Positions 1 to 8,554 of a stretch of DNA of 64,000 nt are shown one piece after another. Source of the DNA: Nostoc sp. FACHB-973 (GTDB lineage Bacteria > Cyanobacteriota > Cyanobacteriia > Cyanobacteriales > Nostocaceae); NCBI RefSeq assembly GCF_014698115.1, contig NZ_JACJSJ010000012.1, positions 1-64,000 on the forward strand, given 5' to 3'. Under the pieces are notes generated by a model. The model made no database searches and was not told where the DNA came from. It worked only from the letters and a program-made list of their open reading frames with translations. Position 1 is the stretch's first letter, and each line of letters begins with the position of its first letter. The position numbers and the translations under genes are program-made.

Positions 1-52
1 TGGGAGATGAGGGAGATGAGGGAGTGGGGGAGGCAGGGGAGGCAGGGGGAGA
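1..52. repeat. G-rich STRR cluster at window edge
   Basis: Purine-rich short tandem units of the GGGAGATGAGG and GGGGAGGCA types run into the end of the heme oxygenase gene. Similar units recur at about 39.7, 40.1, 41.2, 44.05 and 45.7 kb. I see no coding potential here. Confidence 0.8.
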
Positions 53-90
53 AATAACCAATGCCCAATGCCCAATGTCTAATAACAAAA

Positions 91-807
91 TTAATTAGCC
101 GCAGTTATTTCGGTGCTACCTGAATTCTGGGAACGAGTCAGGTTATTAAACAGGGCTTGGCCGAGGGCTTTAATTAAACTTCCTTCTAGTTCCTGAGCCA
201 TCTGTAAATTCAACGCGAAGGCATTATTAGCTTCTGCAACAATCCGTTGTGCTGTAGCATCATCAATGGGTAGTTCATTTAATACCTGACGATACTTATC
301 TTTAAATGCCTTTTTATCAGGAATTTGCTCAAAATTGTAGAAGGAAGTGCCTTCATAGCCAGAAAGCTTGAGGGCTGATTGAGCAACTTTTTGTAGCATT
401 TGACCCCCTGAGAGGTCGCCCATGTAGCGAGTGTAGACATGACCTAGCAATAAGGCTGGTTCATTAGCAGAAATTTCCCGAATGCGGTCAATGTAGGTCT
501 GGGCCGCAGATGAGGGGGTGACTTGCTCTCTCCAATTATTCCCATAATAGAACATCATGTCTTTTTCGAGGGAAACTTGGCGATTAAGTTCGGGAAAATA
601 AACCGCACGAATCACAGGATGCTCTACATGGCTTTCTATGGCTGCTTCTAGTTCGCTGTAGATGTAATACAAGTTGCTTAAGAATTTGGCGAAGCAGTCT
701 CTGTCTACAACTCCTTTGAGAAAACATTTCATAAATCCCACGTTTTCTGCTGATGTGTGGGCTTGTTGAGTTCCAGAGCGCAGTTTGATGGCGAGATTGC
801 TACTCAT
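91..807 (-). CDS. Heme oxygenase (biliverdin-producing)
   Basis: Soluble heme oxygenase of about 238 residues, the usual size for cyanobacterial HO-1. The family opens heme to biliverdin IXalpha, CO and iron using ferredoxin, the first step to phycobilins. Visible hallmarks are the proximal-histidine region QQAHTSAEN near the N-terminus and the distal-helix motif YMGDLSGGQMLQ. I place the start at the ATG at 805-807 (protein MSSNLAIKL), because it has an AAGGA ribosome-binding site about 8 bases upstream; a longer in-frame version from 834 lacks this. The gene stands alone, with a repeat cluster just downstream. I cannot tell which paralogue (HO-1 or the low-oxygen HO-2) it is from sequence alone. 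Confidence 0.95.
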   Translation of the reverse strand: MSSNLAIKLRSGTQQAHTSAENVGFMKCFLKGVVDRDCFAKFLSNLYYIYSELEAAIESHVEHPVIRAVYFPELNRQVSLEKDMMFYYGNNWREQVTPSSAAQTYIDRIREISANEPALLLGHVYTRYMGDLSGGQMLQKVAQSALKLSGYEGTSFYNFEQIPDKKAFKDKYRQVLNELPIDDATAQRIVAEANNAFALNLQMAQELEGSLIKALGQALFNNLTRSQNSGSTEITAAN

Positions 808-1253
808 TGTTGCTTCCTTGATGTTCAACTGCAAGGTTTTCAGGCAGTCATCACTCAGGATGCCTGCCAGTACCAGAGTTAAAAGATTGTTATTTTAGGT
901 TTAGGGAGGATCTGCATCAATCTATCCAGCAAGTACCATTGCCGATGCAGACCTCAGCTGTTTTTATTTCTCCTAAGATTATTTAACTATTAATACTTGC
1001 ATAACTATTAAGTTATTAAAATTTATTTATATTTGAGGAGCCAAAAGCATGAATACACAGTCTTGTGATTAAGGCTGACGCAAAGACACGGAGACGCTCT
1101 TACGCGGAGAATTTTGAATTATAAGTAATTAAACCAACTTGATATTAGGACTTTTGGAAGATATCTAGTGATTATCCGAACTTGAGATGAGGGGACAACT
1201 TGCAACAAATCTTTCCCCGTGTCCTTGTGTCCCCACGTCCTATTTTCCACTCC
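808..1253. other. Intergenic region, heme oxygenase/kinase
   Basis: About 450 bases without a convincing gene. It holds the heme oxygenase promoter side and, at about 1078-1110 and 1225-1265, repeat-derived text (AAGACACGGAGACG and CCCCACTCCC-type units) that also forms the 3' end of the kinase gene. No clear promoter or RNA gene was recognised. Confidence 0.6.
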
Positions 1254-3326
1254 CTACTCCCCACTGCCTTTTTTTTCTCTTCTCCCAGATTTGGGACGAG
1301 TAGTTTTTACTGCTGCTGACTTGTTTTGCAAATTTGCAATTTCTCTTTGGGCGTCTTGATAGCTATCTTTTTCGCCTTGCTGTTGGAATAGTTTTCCAGC
1401 TTTTTTGAAATCTGCGATCGCTCCTTGTTTATTTTTCTGTTTGGCGCGAATTACCCCCCGATTATAATAGGCTAAGGCATTCTTAGCATCAATGGCGATC
1501 GCTTGTGAATAATCCTGATTTGCAGCTTTCTTATTTCCCAATTCGAGATAGGCGTTACCACGGTTATTGTAAGCCGCTGCATCATTAGGATCTAGTTTTA
1601 GTGCTTCGGTATAATCTTGAATAGCGCCTTTATAATCTCCGAAAGAAAAGCGATGAATACCTCTGTGGATGTAAGCAGCAATAAATTTTGGATCGAGTTG
1701 TAAAATTTTGTTGTAATCTTCAGTAGCTTCTATTTTGTTTCCTAAATCGCTGTAAAGATCGCCACGATTCAGATAAGCTTCTATATATTTGGGGTTGATG
1801 TTAATTGCATCCGAATAATCTTGAATTGCTGCATTTTTTTGCTTATTAATAACTTGAGTTAAACCCCTTTGATAATAGGCTTTGGCATCACTGGGATTAA
1901 TCTTAATTATTGTATCAAAATCTTGGATTGCTGCTTGTCTGAGTCTGAGGCGACGGCGGAGAATACCTCGTTGTAAGTAGGCTTCGGTATATTGAGGTTT
2001 GATGGCGATCGCTTTGGTAAAATCTCCGAGTGCCCCTTTATGATCTTTCAGTTGAACGCGGGCTAATCCCCTGCCATAATAAGCGTATGCATCCTGAGAA
2101 TTTAACTTAATCGTTTCGGTATAGTCGGCGATCGCTTCTTTATACTTGCCTAATTCATACAAAGCAAATCCTCGGTCATAATAGGCATTAGCATCTTGAG
2201 GATTGAGCAAAATTGCTTGACTAGAGTCTGCTTGTGCTTGCTCATAGTCTCCTAATCGATAATAAGCATCGCCTCGCTTATTATAAGCCAAAGCATTTTG
2301 CGGTTCTAATTCAATCAGCTGATTAAAATCTGTAACTGCTCCTTCATAGTTTCCTGCATCATATTTATTGACTCCCTCTTGATATAATTTTTGTTGAGGA
2401 TTACTTTCAAATTTTGGTAATTGGAAAAACCACGCCACAACACCAAGTGTGACACAACCAGCTATCCCCGTCATCACTAAGAATAATTTTTTTTGATACT
2501 GGTTTTGCTGTTCATGTTCAAGACTTGTCAACTTTTTTAAATCGTCTAAAACTTCAGTTGCATACTGATACCGCTTGCGATAGTCAACGCGCACCATTTT
2601 ATTAATAATTTTTGCTAATTTCGGGTTAATTTTTAAATTTTTATTTTCCCAAATGATTTCACCCGTTAGCCGATTTTTCTGATTCCGCAGACGAGATATT
2701 TCGTTTGTTGGTGAACCAAGAAGTGCAGCGATCGCAACTAAACCTAAAGCATAGATATCACTATTGTATTTTAGGTTACCATTAACTTGTTCTATAGGCG
2801 TATATTCGAGATTATCAAAATTGCCGAACGCTTCATTAATAGTATTAAAGTCAACTAAAACTAGCTTTTTATCTGAATCTCGACGAATAATATTTGCTGG
2901 TTTAATATCCTGATGAATCACACCACGGGTATGCACAATTACCAAAATTTCTAATATTTCTGATAAAAGACTAATTACTTGGTCTTCCCTCAGAGGTTGT
3001 CCTGGTAAAATTTCGTCAGTTAAAGGATTACCCGGTATGAATTCTTGGACTATATAGAATTCTTCATTTTCTTCAAAATGAGCAACTAGCTTCTGGATTT
3101 GTTCGTGTTCTTGTCCGAGTTGTTCTAAAGTTGCTGCCTTACTAGCAAACAAGCGGTGCAGGATTGTTAAACTTTGGGGATTGCTACTTGGAAGATGTAG
3201 TTGCTTAACTACAAATTCATTGACAGTAAGATTAACATCTTCCGCTAGATAGGTTTTTGCCTTTTCCCCATCATTGAGAACTTTTAGTATTCGGTAGCGT
3301 CCATCCAGAAAATGACTATTCATCAA
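1254..3326 (-). CDS. Membrane Ser/Thr protein kinase with TPR repeats
   Basis: Residues 1-270 form a Hanks-type kinase domain, about 281-302 one membrane helix, and 310-650 a long run of roughly ten TPR units of the type AYYNRGxAxxxLGxxxxAIxDY. The probable ATP lysine is K41 (VVKQL), and the catalytic loop is HQDIKPANII (D140, N145). Two departures from the consensus are visible: the glycine-rich loop is degenerate (LNDGEKAKTYLAED) and the DFG metal motif reads DFN (159-161). This organisation is common among cyanobacterial Spk proteins, where TPRs presumably bind partners on the far side of the membrane. The DFN change leaves its activity uncertain. The basic C-terminal tail is encoded partly by repeat-like DNA. 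Confidence 0.9.
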   Translation of the reverse strand: MMNSHFLDGRYRILKVLNDGEKAKTYLAEDVNLTVNEFVVKQLHLPSSNPQSLTILHRLFASKAATLEQLGQEHEQIQKLVAHFEENEEFYIVQEFIPGNPLTDEILPGQPLREDQVISLLSEILEILVIVHTRGVIHQDIKPANIIRRDSDKKLVLVDFNTINEAFGNFDNLEYTPIEQVNGNLKYNSDIYALGLVAIAALLGSPTNEISRLRNQKNRLTGEIIWENKNLKINPKLAKIINKMVRVDYRKRYQYATEVLDDLKKLTSLEHEQQNQYQKKLFLVMTGIAGCVTLGVVAWFFQLPKFESNPQQKLYQEGVNKYDAGNYEGAVTDFNQLIELEPQNALAYNKRGDAYYRLGDYEQAQADSSQAILLNPQDANAYYDRGFALYELGKYKEAIADYTETIKLNSQDAYAYYGRGLARVQLKDHKGALGDFTKAIAIKPQYTEAYLQRGILRRRLRLRQAAIQDFDTIIKINPSDAKAYYQRGLTQVINKQKNAAIQDYSDAININPKYIEAYLNRGDLYSDLGNKIEATEDYNKILQLDPKFIAAYIHRGIHRFSFGDYKGAIQDYTEALKLDPNDAAAYNNRGNAYLELGNKKAANQDYSQAIAIDAKNALAYYNRGVIRAKQKNKQGAIADFKKAGKLFQQQGEKDSYQDAQREIANLQNKSAAVKTTRPKSGRREKKGSGE

Positions 3327-3687
3327 TATAGTCTGATATTTTATTTGATTATGGTGTACGTGTTATTACTGGTGATTTTAAAAATAGAAACCCTTTTTAA
3401 AATAAAAATAATGATAGCAAAATCCCATGTAAAAGTCTGAATTAATTGCCTAATACTACATATTGCTACTAATATTTTTCTTTTTCAGCAATATTTTACT
3501 GACTTTATACGGCTATATACTACCAGACTTAAGTGGGGTTTGTGCATTAAACGAGACTTGGGACAAAAAGTGGATACGTTAAGGCGTTATTTTGATCCGT
3601 ATTCTTCAGCAATCCCACTCATGACACGCGATCCCGAAATGGGATAAAAGATAGCAAATTGAATGATCCATAACCTCATCTAGAAGA
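3327..3687. other. Intergenic region between divergent genes
   Basis: AT-rich spacer between the divergent kinase and the 3688 gene, so it should hold both promoters. A short inverted repeat, ATCCCGAAATGGGAT, lies at about 3631-3645. I recognise no RNA gene and no convincing ORF. Confidence 0.5.
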
Positions 3688-4566
3688 TTGAAAATCAACA
3701 GATTTGGTCAAAACAAAGATCGAGTAGCTACTGCAAAGCATCAATTGCTCAAGGCGCTGAATCGCCGCGATGTAGCTGCTGTTACTAGCTTGATTGTAGA
3801 CTGCCAAAAAGTTTTGGGAACAGAAAAGTTAACTAATTTGATTGTTAACGAGGTAATGGTGGAATGCGACTCTAATAGCCACCGTTGGTTTTGTCGAATT
3901 TTTCTTGGGCAAGAGCAATATGAAAAGATGCAGGACAAAGCACAAACTAATGTCTTTCAAATCCTTTTAAGGGAAGGTTTAGAACCGGGCAAAGACTTTA
4001 GCTTTGGGTGTGATGGAAGACTTATTATAGGCGATCGCGCCAAGCAAATTTTACTGTGCCAAGTGCCACAGAAACGTCAGGCTTTATTTGAAGCACGGTT
4101 AGAACCCTTGTTAGTCGAAGATCGAGTTATTGCTATTGAACAGCAGTTGGGGTGTGCATTTTTTAGCAATTTGACTGAGATTGCCATCCAACAGATGCAG
4201 GTATTAAGTAACTCTCAAGCAGCAGCTTATCTGGGAGTGCTAGTGGCGGGGTTAGTGTCGCGTCATCCTCAACTTCAGGATGCAGACTTTCCCACACGAT
4301 TTCTTGTCAGTACTCTCCAAGGATTACCTGAAGAACGAGCAATGTTAATCCTCAACGATCCAGAGGAAAATCCTCAGTTTGATGAACTGATCATTTTTCA
4401 AGATTTATTAGCAGCAATGGGAGATAGAGAATATCATCGAATTACTGACGAAGACGGTGGTATTAACCTTGAACAACTTAAAAAGCTTGATTTAGTTTGG
4501 CGTGGCGAACGCAAAATTTCGGAACTAATAGCCATGATAGAAAAATGGCATCTCAAAAATAAATAG
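3688..4566 (+). CDS. Conserved hypothetical protein, 292 aa
   Basis: I do not recognise a characterised domain. The product is a soluble, mostly helical-looking protein of 292 residues without signal peptide or membrane segment, with a central stretch PQKRQALFEARLEPLLVEDR and an acidic region near 230-265. Codon use and a HIP1 octamer (GGCGATCGCGCC near 4030) are typical of the host. The start is the TTG at 3688; the upstream frame is closed by a TGA at 3664 and no better start exists between them. It is alone on this strand, with lysC convergent downstream. Function unknown. Confidence 0.75.
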   Translation: MKINRFGQNKDRVATAKHQLLKALNRRDVAAVTSLIVDCQKVLGTEKLTNLIVNEVMVECDSNSHRWFCRIFLGQEQYEKMQDKAQTNVFQILLREGLEPGKDFSFGCDGRLIIGDRAKQILLCQVPQKRQALFEARLEPLLVEDRVIAIEQQLGCAFFSNLTEIAIQQMQVLSNSQAAAYLGVLVAGLVSRHPQLQDADFPTRFLVSTLQGLPEERAMLILNDPEENPQFDELIIFQDLLAAMGDREYHRITDEDGGINLEQLKKLDLVWRGERKISELIAMIEKWHLKNK

Positions 4567-4654
4567 GCGTTGTAAAAAAAGCGGATTGATTGGTAATTGA
4601 GTAAGTTTTATATAACGTCGATTAAGGAACTTCCAATGAAAAAAATATCCCATC

Positions 4655-4682
4655 GTAGGGGCGCACAGCTGTGCGCCCCTAC
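4655..4682. repeat. 28-bp perfect palindrome
   Basis: Perfect inverted repeat with arms GTAGGGGCGCACAG, located between two convergent genes. Diverged relatives occur at 10964-10991, 24882-24907, 25831-25857, 26219-26242 and 54111-54137. This is a dispersed cyanobacterial palindrome family; it may act as a bidirectional terminator here, though no T-run follows. Confidence 0.85.
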
Positions 4683-4744
4683 AAATGTACAAATAATTTG
4701 GGATAATTTATTTTTTGGAAGCCCCTAAGCGAACTTGATATTAC

Positions 4745-4784
4745 TTCTGAATTCTGAATTCTGAATTCTGAATTCTGAATTCTG
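4745..4784. repeat. Heptamer STRR (TTCTGAA)n
   Basis: Five or more tandem copies of the 7-bp unit TTCTGAA just downstream of lysC. The same heptamer (reverse form TTCAGAA) recurs near 22262, 23722, 49525 and 49665. Confidence 0.9.
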
Positions 4785-4814
4785 CTGTATTTTCAGTTGA
4801 AGACTTGGGATTGA

Positions 4815-6701
4815 TTACGCTGGCACAACAAATTTCTCACTACCAGCCAGATCAAAGGCGTTATGAATAGCTTGTAAAGCTTTAACACCTTGATCTTGTG
4901 CCACGACACAGCTAATTTTGATTTCTGAAGTGGCAATCATTTGAATATTGATTTGTTGTTGGGCTAACGCTTCAAACATTTTAGCGGCAACGCCTGGTTG
5001 TCCTACCATACCTGTACCGACAATACTCACTTTAGCGATCGCACTATCTAAAACAACTTCACCCCATCCTAATTCTGCTGCTACTTGAGTGAGCAGTTCT
5101 TTTGCATTTTCTCCATCTATCTGGGAAACTGTAAAGGCAATATCCCGTCGGGCAACACCATCAATTACCCGACAACGCTGAGATTGAATAATCATATCAA
5201 CGCTGATGTTGTGTTGCGCTAATAATCCAAACAACTTTGCCGCCATTCCTGGGCGATCTGGTAATTGGCGAATAGCAAGACGCGCTTGGTTTAAGTCCAG
5301 GGCGACGCCGCGAACGGGAGGGTGATGGGGGGATGAGGGGGATGAGGGGGATGAGGGGGATAAGAGAATTAATTTGTCTCTTACTACTTCCTCATCTCCC
5401 CTTGCTTCCTCATCTCCCTCATCTCTTTTTCCTTCCCCTGCTTCGATTTCAAAGGCGCTACGAAGTGCAGTAACGGCGCGATCGCATTCGGCGGCATCGA
5501 CTACACAACTTACTTTGACTTCGCTGGTGGAAATCATTTGAATATTCACGTTAGCTTCGGCTAGGGTGGCGAACATCTTCGCAGCTACGCCGGGACGTCC
5601 AATCATACCTGCGCCTGCGATGCTGACTTTGGCAATGTTGCGTTCTACCATTACCTCGGCTTCCTCAGATTTGGGGTTGGATGGATTCCTGAGGGCTGGG
5701 GCGATCGCTGCTGCTACTGCTTCGGCTCGTTTTAAAATCGGTGTGGTCACAGTAAAGGCAATGTCATTACTATTACCTTCGTGAATTGACTGAATAATCA
5801 AATCTACATCTACTTTTTGGCGGGCAATTTCGCTAAATAACCTTCCTGCGACACCTGGTTTATCGGGTACGCGCAACAAAGCGACCTTTGCTTGGTCAGC
5901 ATCAAATTCTACAGCATCCACTGGACGGGCAATTTCTAGATTGATGAGCGATCGCCCTTGGGGTTTAGCTGATGTTACCCAAGTACCTGGGTCATCTGTC
6001 CAGCTAGATCTGACTACAAGGGGAACACCGTAGTTACGAGCAATTTCCACAGCTCGCGGATGCAAAACTTTTGCCCCCAAGCTAGCTAGTTCTAGCATTT
6101 CATTGCAGCTGATGGCATCCATTAACTGAGCTTCGGGAACTAAGCGGGGGTCTGTAGTTAAAATCCCTGGAACATCTGTATAAATTTCACAAAAATTGGC
6201 TCCTAATGCTGCTGCCAGTGCCACTGCCGAAGTGTCAGAACCACCACGCCCCAAAGTTGTAATTTCTAATTCTTCAGCGCTGGATATGCCTTGAAAACCT
6301 GCTACTACGACTACTTTCCCTACTTTCAATTGGCGAGTTAAGCGAGTAGTTTCGATATGCAAAATCCGAGCGCGGCTGTGTTCGGCTTCAGTAACAATTC
6401 CTACCTGAGCGCCAGTCATGGAAATTGCTGGTTGTCCGAGTTCCTGCAACGCCATACTGAGTAAGGCAATGGTGACTTGTTCGCCAGTGGAAAGCAGCAT
6501 ATCCATTTCCCGGCGGTTAGGATTTGGCGAAATCTCATTAGCTAGTTTGACGAGTCCATCAGTGGTTTTGCCCATTGCCGAAACCACTACAACCACAGAG
6601 TTTCCAGCTTTGACAGTTTTGCAGACGCGCACTGCAACAGCTTGAATGCGTTCGACTGAACCGACAGATGTACCACCGAATTTCTGAACTATGAGCGCCA
6701 T
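4815..6701 (-). CDS. lysC: Aspartate kinase with four ACT domains
   Basis: Phosphorylates aspartate, the first step towards lysine, threonine and methionine. The start [15 protein letters not shown] carries the KFGGTS motif, and [18 protein letters not shown] lies in the substrate site of the kinase domain (about 1-250). Two ACT-domain pairs follow (about 263-405 and 467-620), both with the signature [19 protein letters not shown]; this duplicated regulatory region is the usual cyanobacterial form and binds feedback effectors. Odd feature: residues about 422-461 between the ACT pairs are a low-complexity segment (acidic DEGDEE run, then [11 protein letters not shown]) encoded by an in-frame inverted STRR. 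The linker position suggests the enzyme tolerates it. Confidence 0.97.
   Translation of the reverse strand: MALIVQKFGGTSVGSVERIQAVAVRVCKTVKAGNSVVVVVSAMGKTTDGLVKLANEISPNPNRREMDMLLSTGEQVTIALLSMALQELGQPAISMTGAQVGIVTEAEHSRARILHIETTRLTRQLKVGKVVVVAGFQGISSAEELEITTLGRGGSDTSAVALAAALGANFCEIYTDVPGILTTDPRLVPEAQLMDAISCNEMLELASLGAKVLHPRAVEIARNYGVPLVVRSSWTDDPGTWVTSAKPQGRSLINLEIARPVDAVEFDADQAKVALLRVPDKPGVAGRLFSEIARQKVDVDLIIQSIHEGNSNDIAFTVTTPILKRAEAVAAAIAPALRNPSNPKSEEAEVMVERNIAKVSIAGAGMIGRPGVAAKMFATLAEANVNIQMISTSEVKVSCVVDAAECDRAVTALRSAFEIEAGEGKRDEGDEEARGDEEVVRDKLILLSPSSPSSPSSPHHPPVRGVALDLNQARLAIRQLPDRPGMAAKLFGLLAQHNISVDMIIQSQRCRVIDGVARRDIAFTVSQIDGENAKELLTQVAAELGWGEVVLDSAIAKVSIVGTGMVGQPGVAAKMFEALAQQQINIQMIATSEIKISCVVAQDQGVKALQAIHNAFDLAGSEKFVVPA
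5320..5432. repeat. Inverted STRR hairpin inserted in frame in lysC
   Basis: GGGGGATGA units on the left arm (5323-5363) face CCTCATCTCCC-type units on the right (5388-5432) around an AAGAGA/TCTCTT core. The DNA resembles the intergenic STRRs elsewhere in the window and is read in frame as residues about 422-461 of aspartate kinase. Confidence 0.85.
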
Positions 6702-6811
6702 AACTTTTAGTCAATCAATTGTGTCTGTTTTGCTCAATGCCCCCGCCGGGTTAGGAAGCGTTGAAGGTATTAATAGATATTTAGTTTACAAGTATTTAGA
6801 GCAGAAGTTGA

Positions 6812-7390
6812 TTATTCAAAAACGACATCTTCGTAAAGTGCTGCCATTGTTTCCTGAAAATCCACGCTGTTGAGTCGAAATGATTTATCTTCTGCTGTGT
6901 AGGATTGCAAAACCCACAGTCCCTCATCGTTGCGGCGAAAACACTCGACTCGCTGACGTTTTGTATTAATTAAAACATACTCTTGCAGACTTTCGAGTGT
7001 TTGATAATCGGCAAACTTGTCGCCCCGGTCAAAGGCTTCGGTAGAATTAGATAAAACTTCCACAATTAAACAAGGAAATCTTTTATAAGCTGGTGTTTCT
7101 TGGTCTCGTAGATCGCAAGTAACCATGACATCAGGATAATAAAAGCGATTCAGAGATTCAATTCGGGCTTTCATGTCGGCGATGTAAACACGACAACCAG
7201 AACCGCGCACATGATTACGGAGGAGAGATGCAAGGTTAAGAGCAATGGTAACATGTGGGTCAAGCGCCCCAACCATTGCATAGATGTAACCGTCGATGTA
7301 TTCATGTTTGACAGAGTTTTCTTCCTCTAGTTCCAGGTACTCTTCAGGGGTAAGGTAGTTTTGTTGGGGGGAAGCTATCATATTTGACAC
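6812..7390 (-). CDS. Uma2-family (DUF820) putative endonuclease
   Basis: 192 residues with the typical Uma2 layout: LTPEEYLELEEEN at the N-terminus, then HEYIDGYIYAMVGA, YYPDVMVTCD and PCLIVEVLSNSTEAFDRGDKFADYQ. The acidic residues of PDV and E-V, with a downstream K, match the PD-(D/E)XK fold proposed for this family. Such genes are heavily amplified in filamentous cyanobacteria; their cellular role is unsettled. Start ATG at 7390; an alternative ATG is three codons later. It is a single gene on the same strand as the hicBA pair. Confidence 0.9.
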   Translation of the reverse strand: MSNMIASPQQNYLTPEEYLELEEENSVKHEYIDGYIYAMVGALDPHVTIALNLASLLRNHVRGSGCRVYIADMKARIESLNRFYYPDVMVTCDLRDQETPAYKRFPCLIVEVLSNSTEAFDRGDKFADYQTLESLQEYVLINTKRQRVECFRRNDEGLWVLQSYTAEDKSFRLNSVDFQETMAALYEDVVFE

Positions 7391-7516
7391 TTCAAGGTTT
7401 GAGCAATATTTATTGATGGCAAGTATATTTTATTTCAATACGTTTCGGTTAAGGAAAGAGACGGCGATTTATCGCGTCTTGAATAGCGATCGCCAGTTGA
7501 TTTACACTTCTTTTCT

Positions 7517-7548
7517 AGAGCGATGTCTACCACAAGCTCGCCTACGCC
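7517..7548. repeat. Left inverted repeat flanking hicBA
   Basis: 32-bp sequence beginning AGAGCGATGTCTACC. Its reverse complement matches 8023-8054 at 30 of 32 positions, so the hicBA pair lies inside an inverted-repeat cassette of about 540 bp. Confidence 0.9.
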
Positions 7549-7560
7549 AGAACAAAGCAA

Positions 7561-7755
7561 CTAAAAATTAGGTAATAAACCTGCTTGTTTGCAAATCTCG
7601 TTAGCAGTAATACGATCAATAGTACGATGCCTTTTTACAGGAAGAGTTTTTATATCATTAGTATAAATAGAATGATTTCCTCCTTCTCTTAATAAATAAA
7701 AGCCATTTGCTTCTAAATATTTAATTAACTCTTTTCGTTTGACTGACACACTCAA
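7561..7755 (-). CDS. hicA: HicA-type mRNA interferase toxin
   Basis: 64 residues, the normal size for HicA. The family folds like a double-stranded RNA-binding domain and cleaves mRNA; the catalytic histidine is expected in REGGNHSIYTN, and the N-terminal KRKELIKYLEANGF and C-terminal ITANEICKQAGL are typical. It starts with TTG at 7753-7755, overlapping the TGA of the upstream antitoxin gene in the four bases TTGA, so the two are translationally coupled. A GTG two codons downstream is a possible alternative start. The gene appears intact. Confidence 0.88.
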   Translation of the reverse strand: MSVSVKRKELIKYLEANGFYLLREGGNHSIYTNDIKTLPVKRHRTIDRITANEICKQAGLLPNF

Positions 7756-7970
7756 ACATCTATAGGAATTTGTTCTAGCAAAGAACCACCTGTAGGAATT
7801 TCCTTATTTTGTTGACGATAGGCAAGAATCATTTCTTTGGTTGCATCTTGTAACATAGCCCTGCATTCTTCTATAGTTTCTCCCTCAGTGATAACTTCTT
7901 GCCACTCAATGAGTTGTCCCATATATCCGCTATCAGTTTTTGTATATTTTGCAGTGTATGTAATTAACAT
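7752..7970 (-). CDS. hicB: HicB-type antitoxin
   Basis: Predicted partner antitoxin, 72 residues from the ATG at 7968-7970 (MLITYTAKYTK). It has the short HicB partial-RNase H-like fold pattern, a beta-rich N-terminus followed by ITEGETIEECRAMLQDATKEM. It lacks an obvious C-terminal DNA-binding extension. The frame is open for 26 more codons upstream, but those lie largely in the flanking inverted repeat and are unlikely to be translated. The order is antitoxin then toxin, with a 4-base overlap. Confidence 0.85.
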   Translation of the reverse strand: MLITYTAKYTKTDSGYMGQLIEWQEVITEGETIEECRAMLQDATKEMILAYRQQNKEIPTGGSLLEQIPIDV

Positions 7971-8022
7971 TTCTGTGATTGCGAAGATAATTATATAATT
8001 TATCGTAGCTAACTTTCTGCTG

Positions 8023-8054
8023 GGCGTAGGCGAGCTTTTTGTAGACATCGCTCT
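8023..8054. repeat. Right inverted repeat flanking hicBA
   Basis: 32-bp partner of 7517-7548 (GGCGTAGGCGAGC...GACATCGCTCT), two mismatches. Diverged copies of the same family are seen near 16280, 54064, 57424-57450, 57468-57485 and 60840-60866. Confidence 0.9.
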
Positions 8055-8059
8055 CTATC

Positions 8060-8308
8060 ATTCACAACGACATAAGAGCGATCGCCCAGGCAATTTATGA
8101 CAAGTTAGAAGATGGTACATTTACAGGTAGAATTCCTGTTTGCAAAGGAGTGATAGCTTTTGCATCGACTTTGCGCGGGTGTGAAGATGAATTACGCTCA
8201 ACGCTGGAAGACTGGATTTTACTTGGGTTAAAGCTGAGACATTCTCTACCAGTAATTGAGCATTCACCTGAAATTGCAAGCTTTCGGCTCAATGGTATAC
8301 CAAAATGA
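8060..8308 (+). pseudogene. Remnant of a second HicB-family antitoxin gene
   Basis: The plus strand reads, without a usable start codon, a peptide containing YDKLEDGTFTGRIPVCKGV, CEDELRSTLEDWILLGLKL and RHSLPVI, which I recognise as the larger cyanobacterial HicB-family antitoxin pattern. The N-terminal part and start are missing, cut off where the right inverted repeat of the hicBA cassette ends, and the C-terminus runs into unusual sequence before a TGA at 8306. No toxin partner is next to it. I read it as an eroded gene, possibly broken by arrival of the hicBA cassette. Confidence 0.65.
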
Positions 8309-8329
8309 ATGCGTGAATTACTCAAATTA

Positions 8330-8523
8330 GAAAGCAAACTGGGGTTTGAGAAAGTAAAAGCTGCTTTTGCTTGCGGAAAACACTAAAATGAGAAAGCAAA
8401 CTGGGGTTTGAGAAAGTAAAAGCTGCTTTTGCTTGCGGAAAACACCAAAATGAGAAAGCAAACTGGGGTTTGAGAAAGTAAAAGCTCATTTTGAGAAAGT
8501 AAAATGTCATTTTGAGAAAGCAA
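8330..8523. repeat. 62-bp direct repeats, three copies
   Basis: Units start at 8330, 8392 and 8454 (period 62, third copy partial), each beginning GAAAGCAAACTGGGGTTTGA and containing TTGAGAAAGTAAAAGC and GGAAAACACYAAAA. Short TTTTGAGAAAGTAAA units follow. The reverse complement of the same elements forms the array at 25990-26191. Confidence 0.92.
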
Positions 8524-8554
8524 TCAGCTATTTTGAGTTAACCGAATATGAATT

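Noticed and set aside
8095-8337. Minus-strand 80-codon frame
   Set aside because: It is antisense to the recognisable HicB-family remnant on the plus strand and has no domain pattern of its own.
8322-8510. Minus-strand frame encoding a Phe/Ser/Leu-rich peptide
   Set aside because: It consists wholly of the 62-bp repeats; the peptide simply repeats with the DNA.
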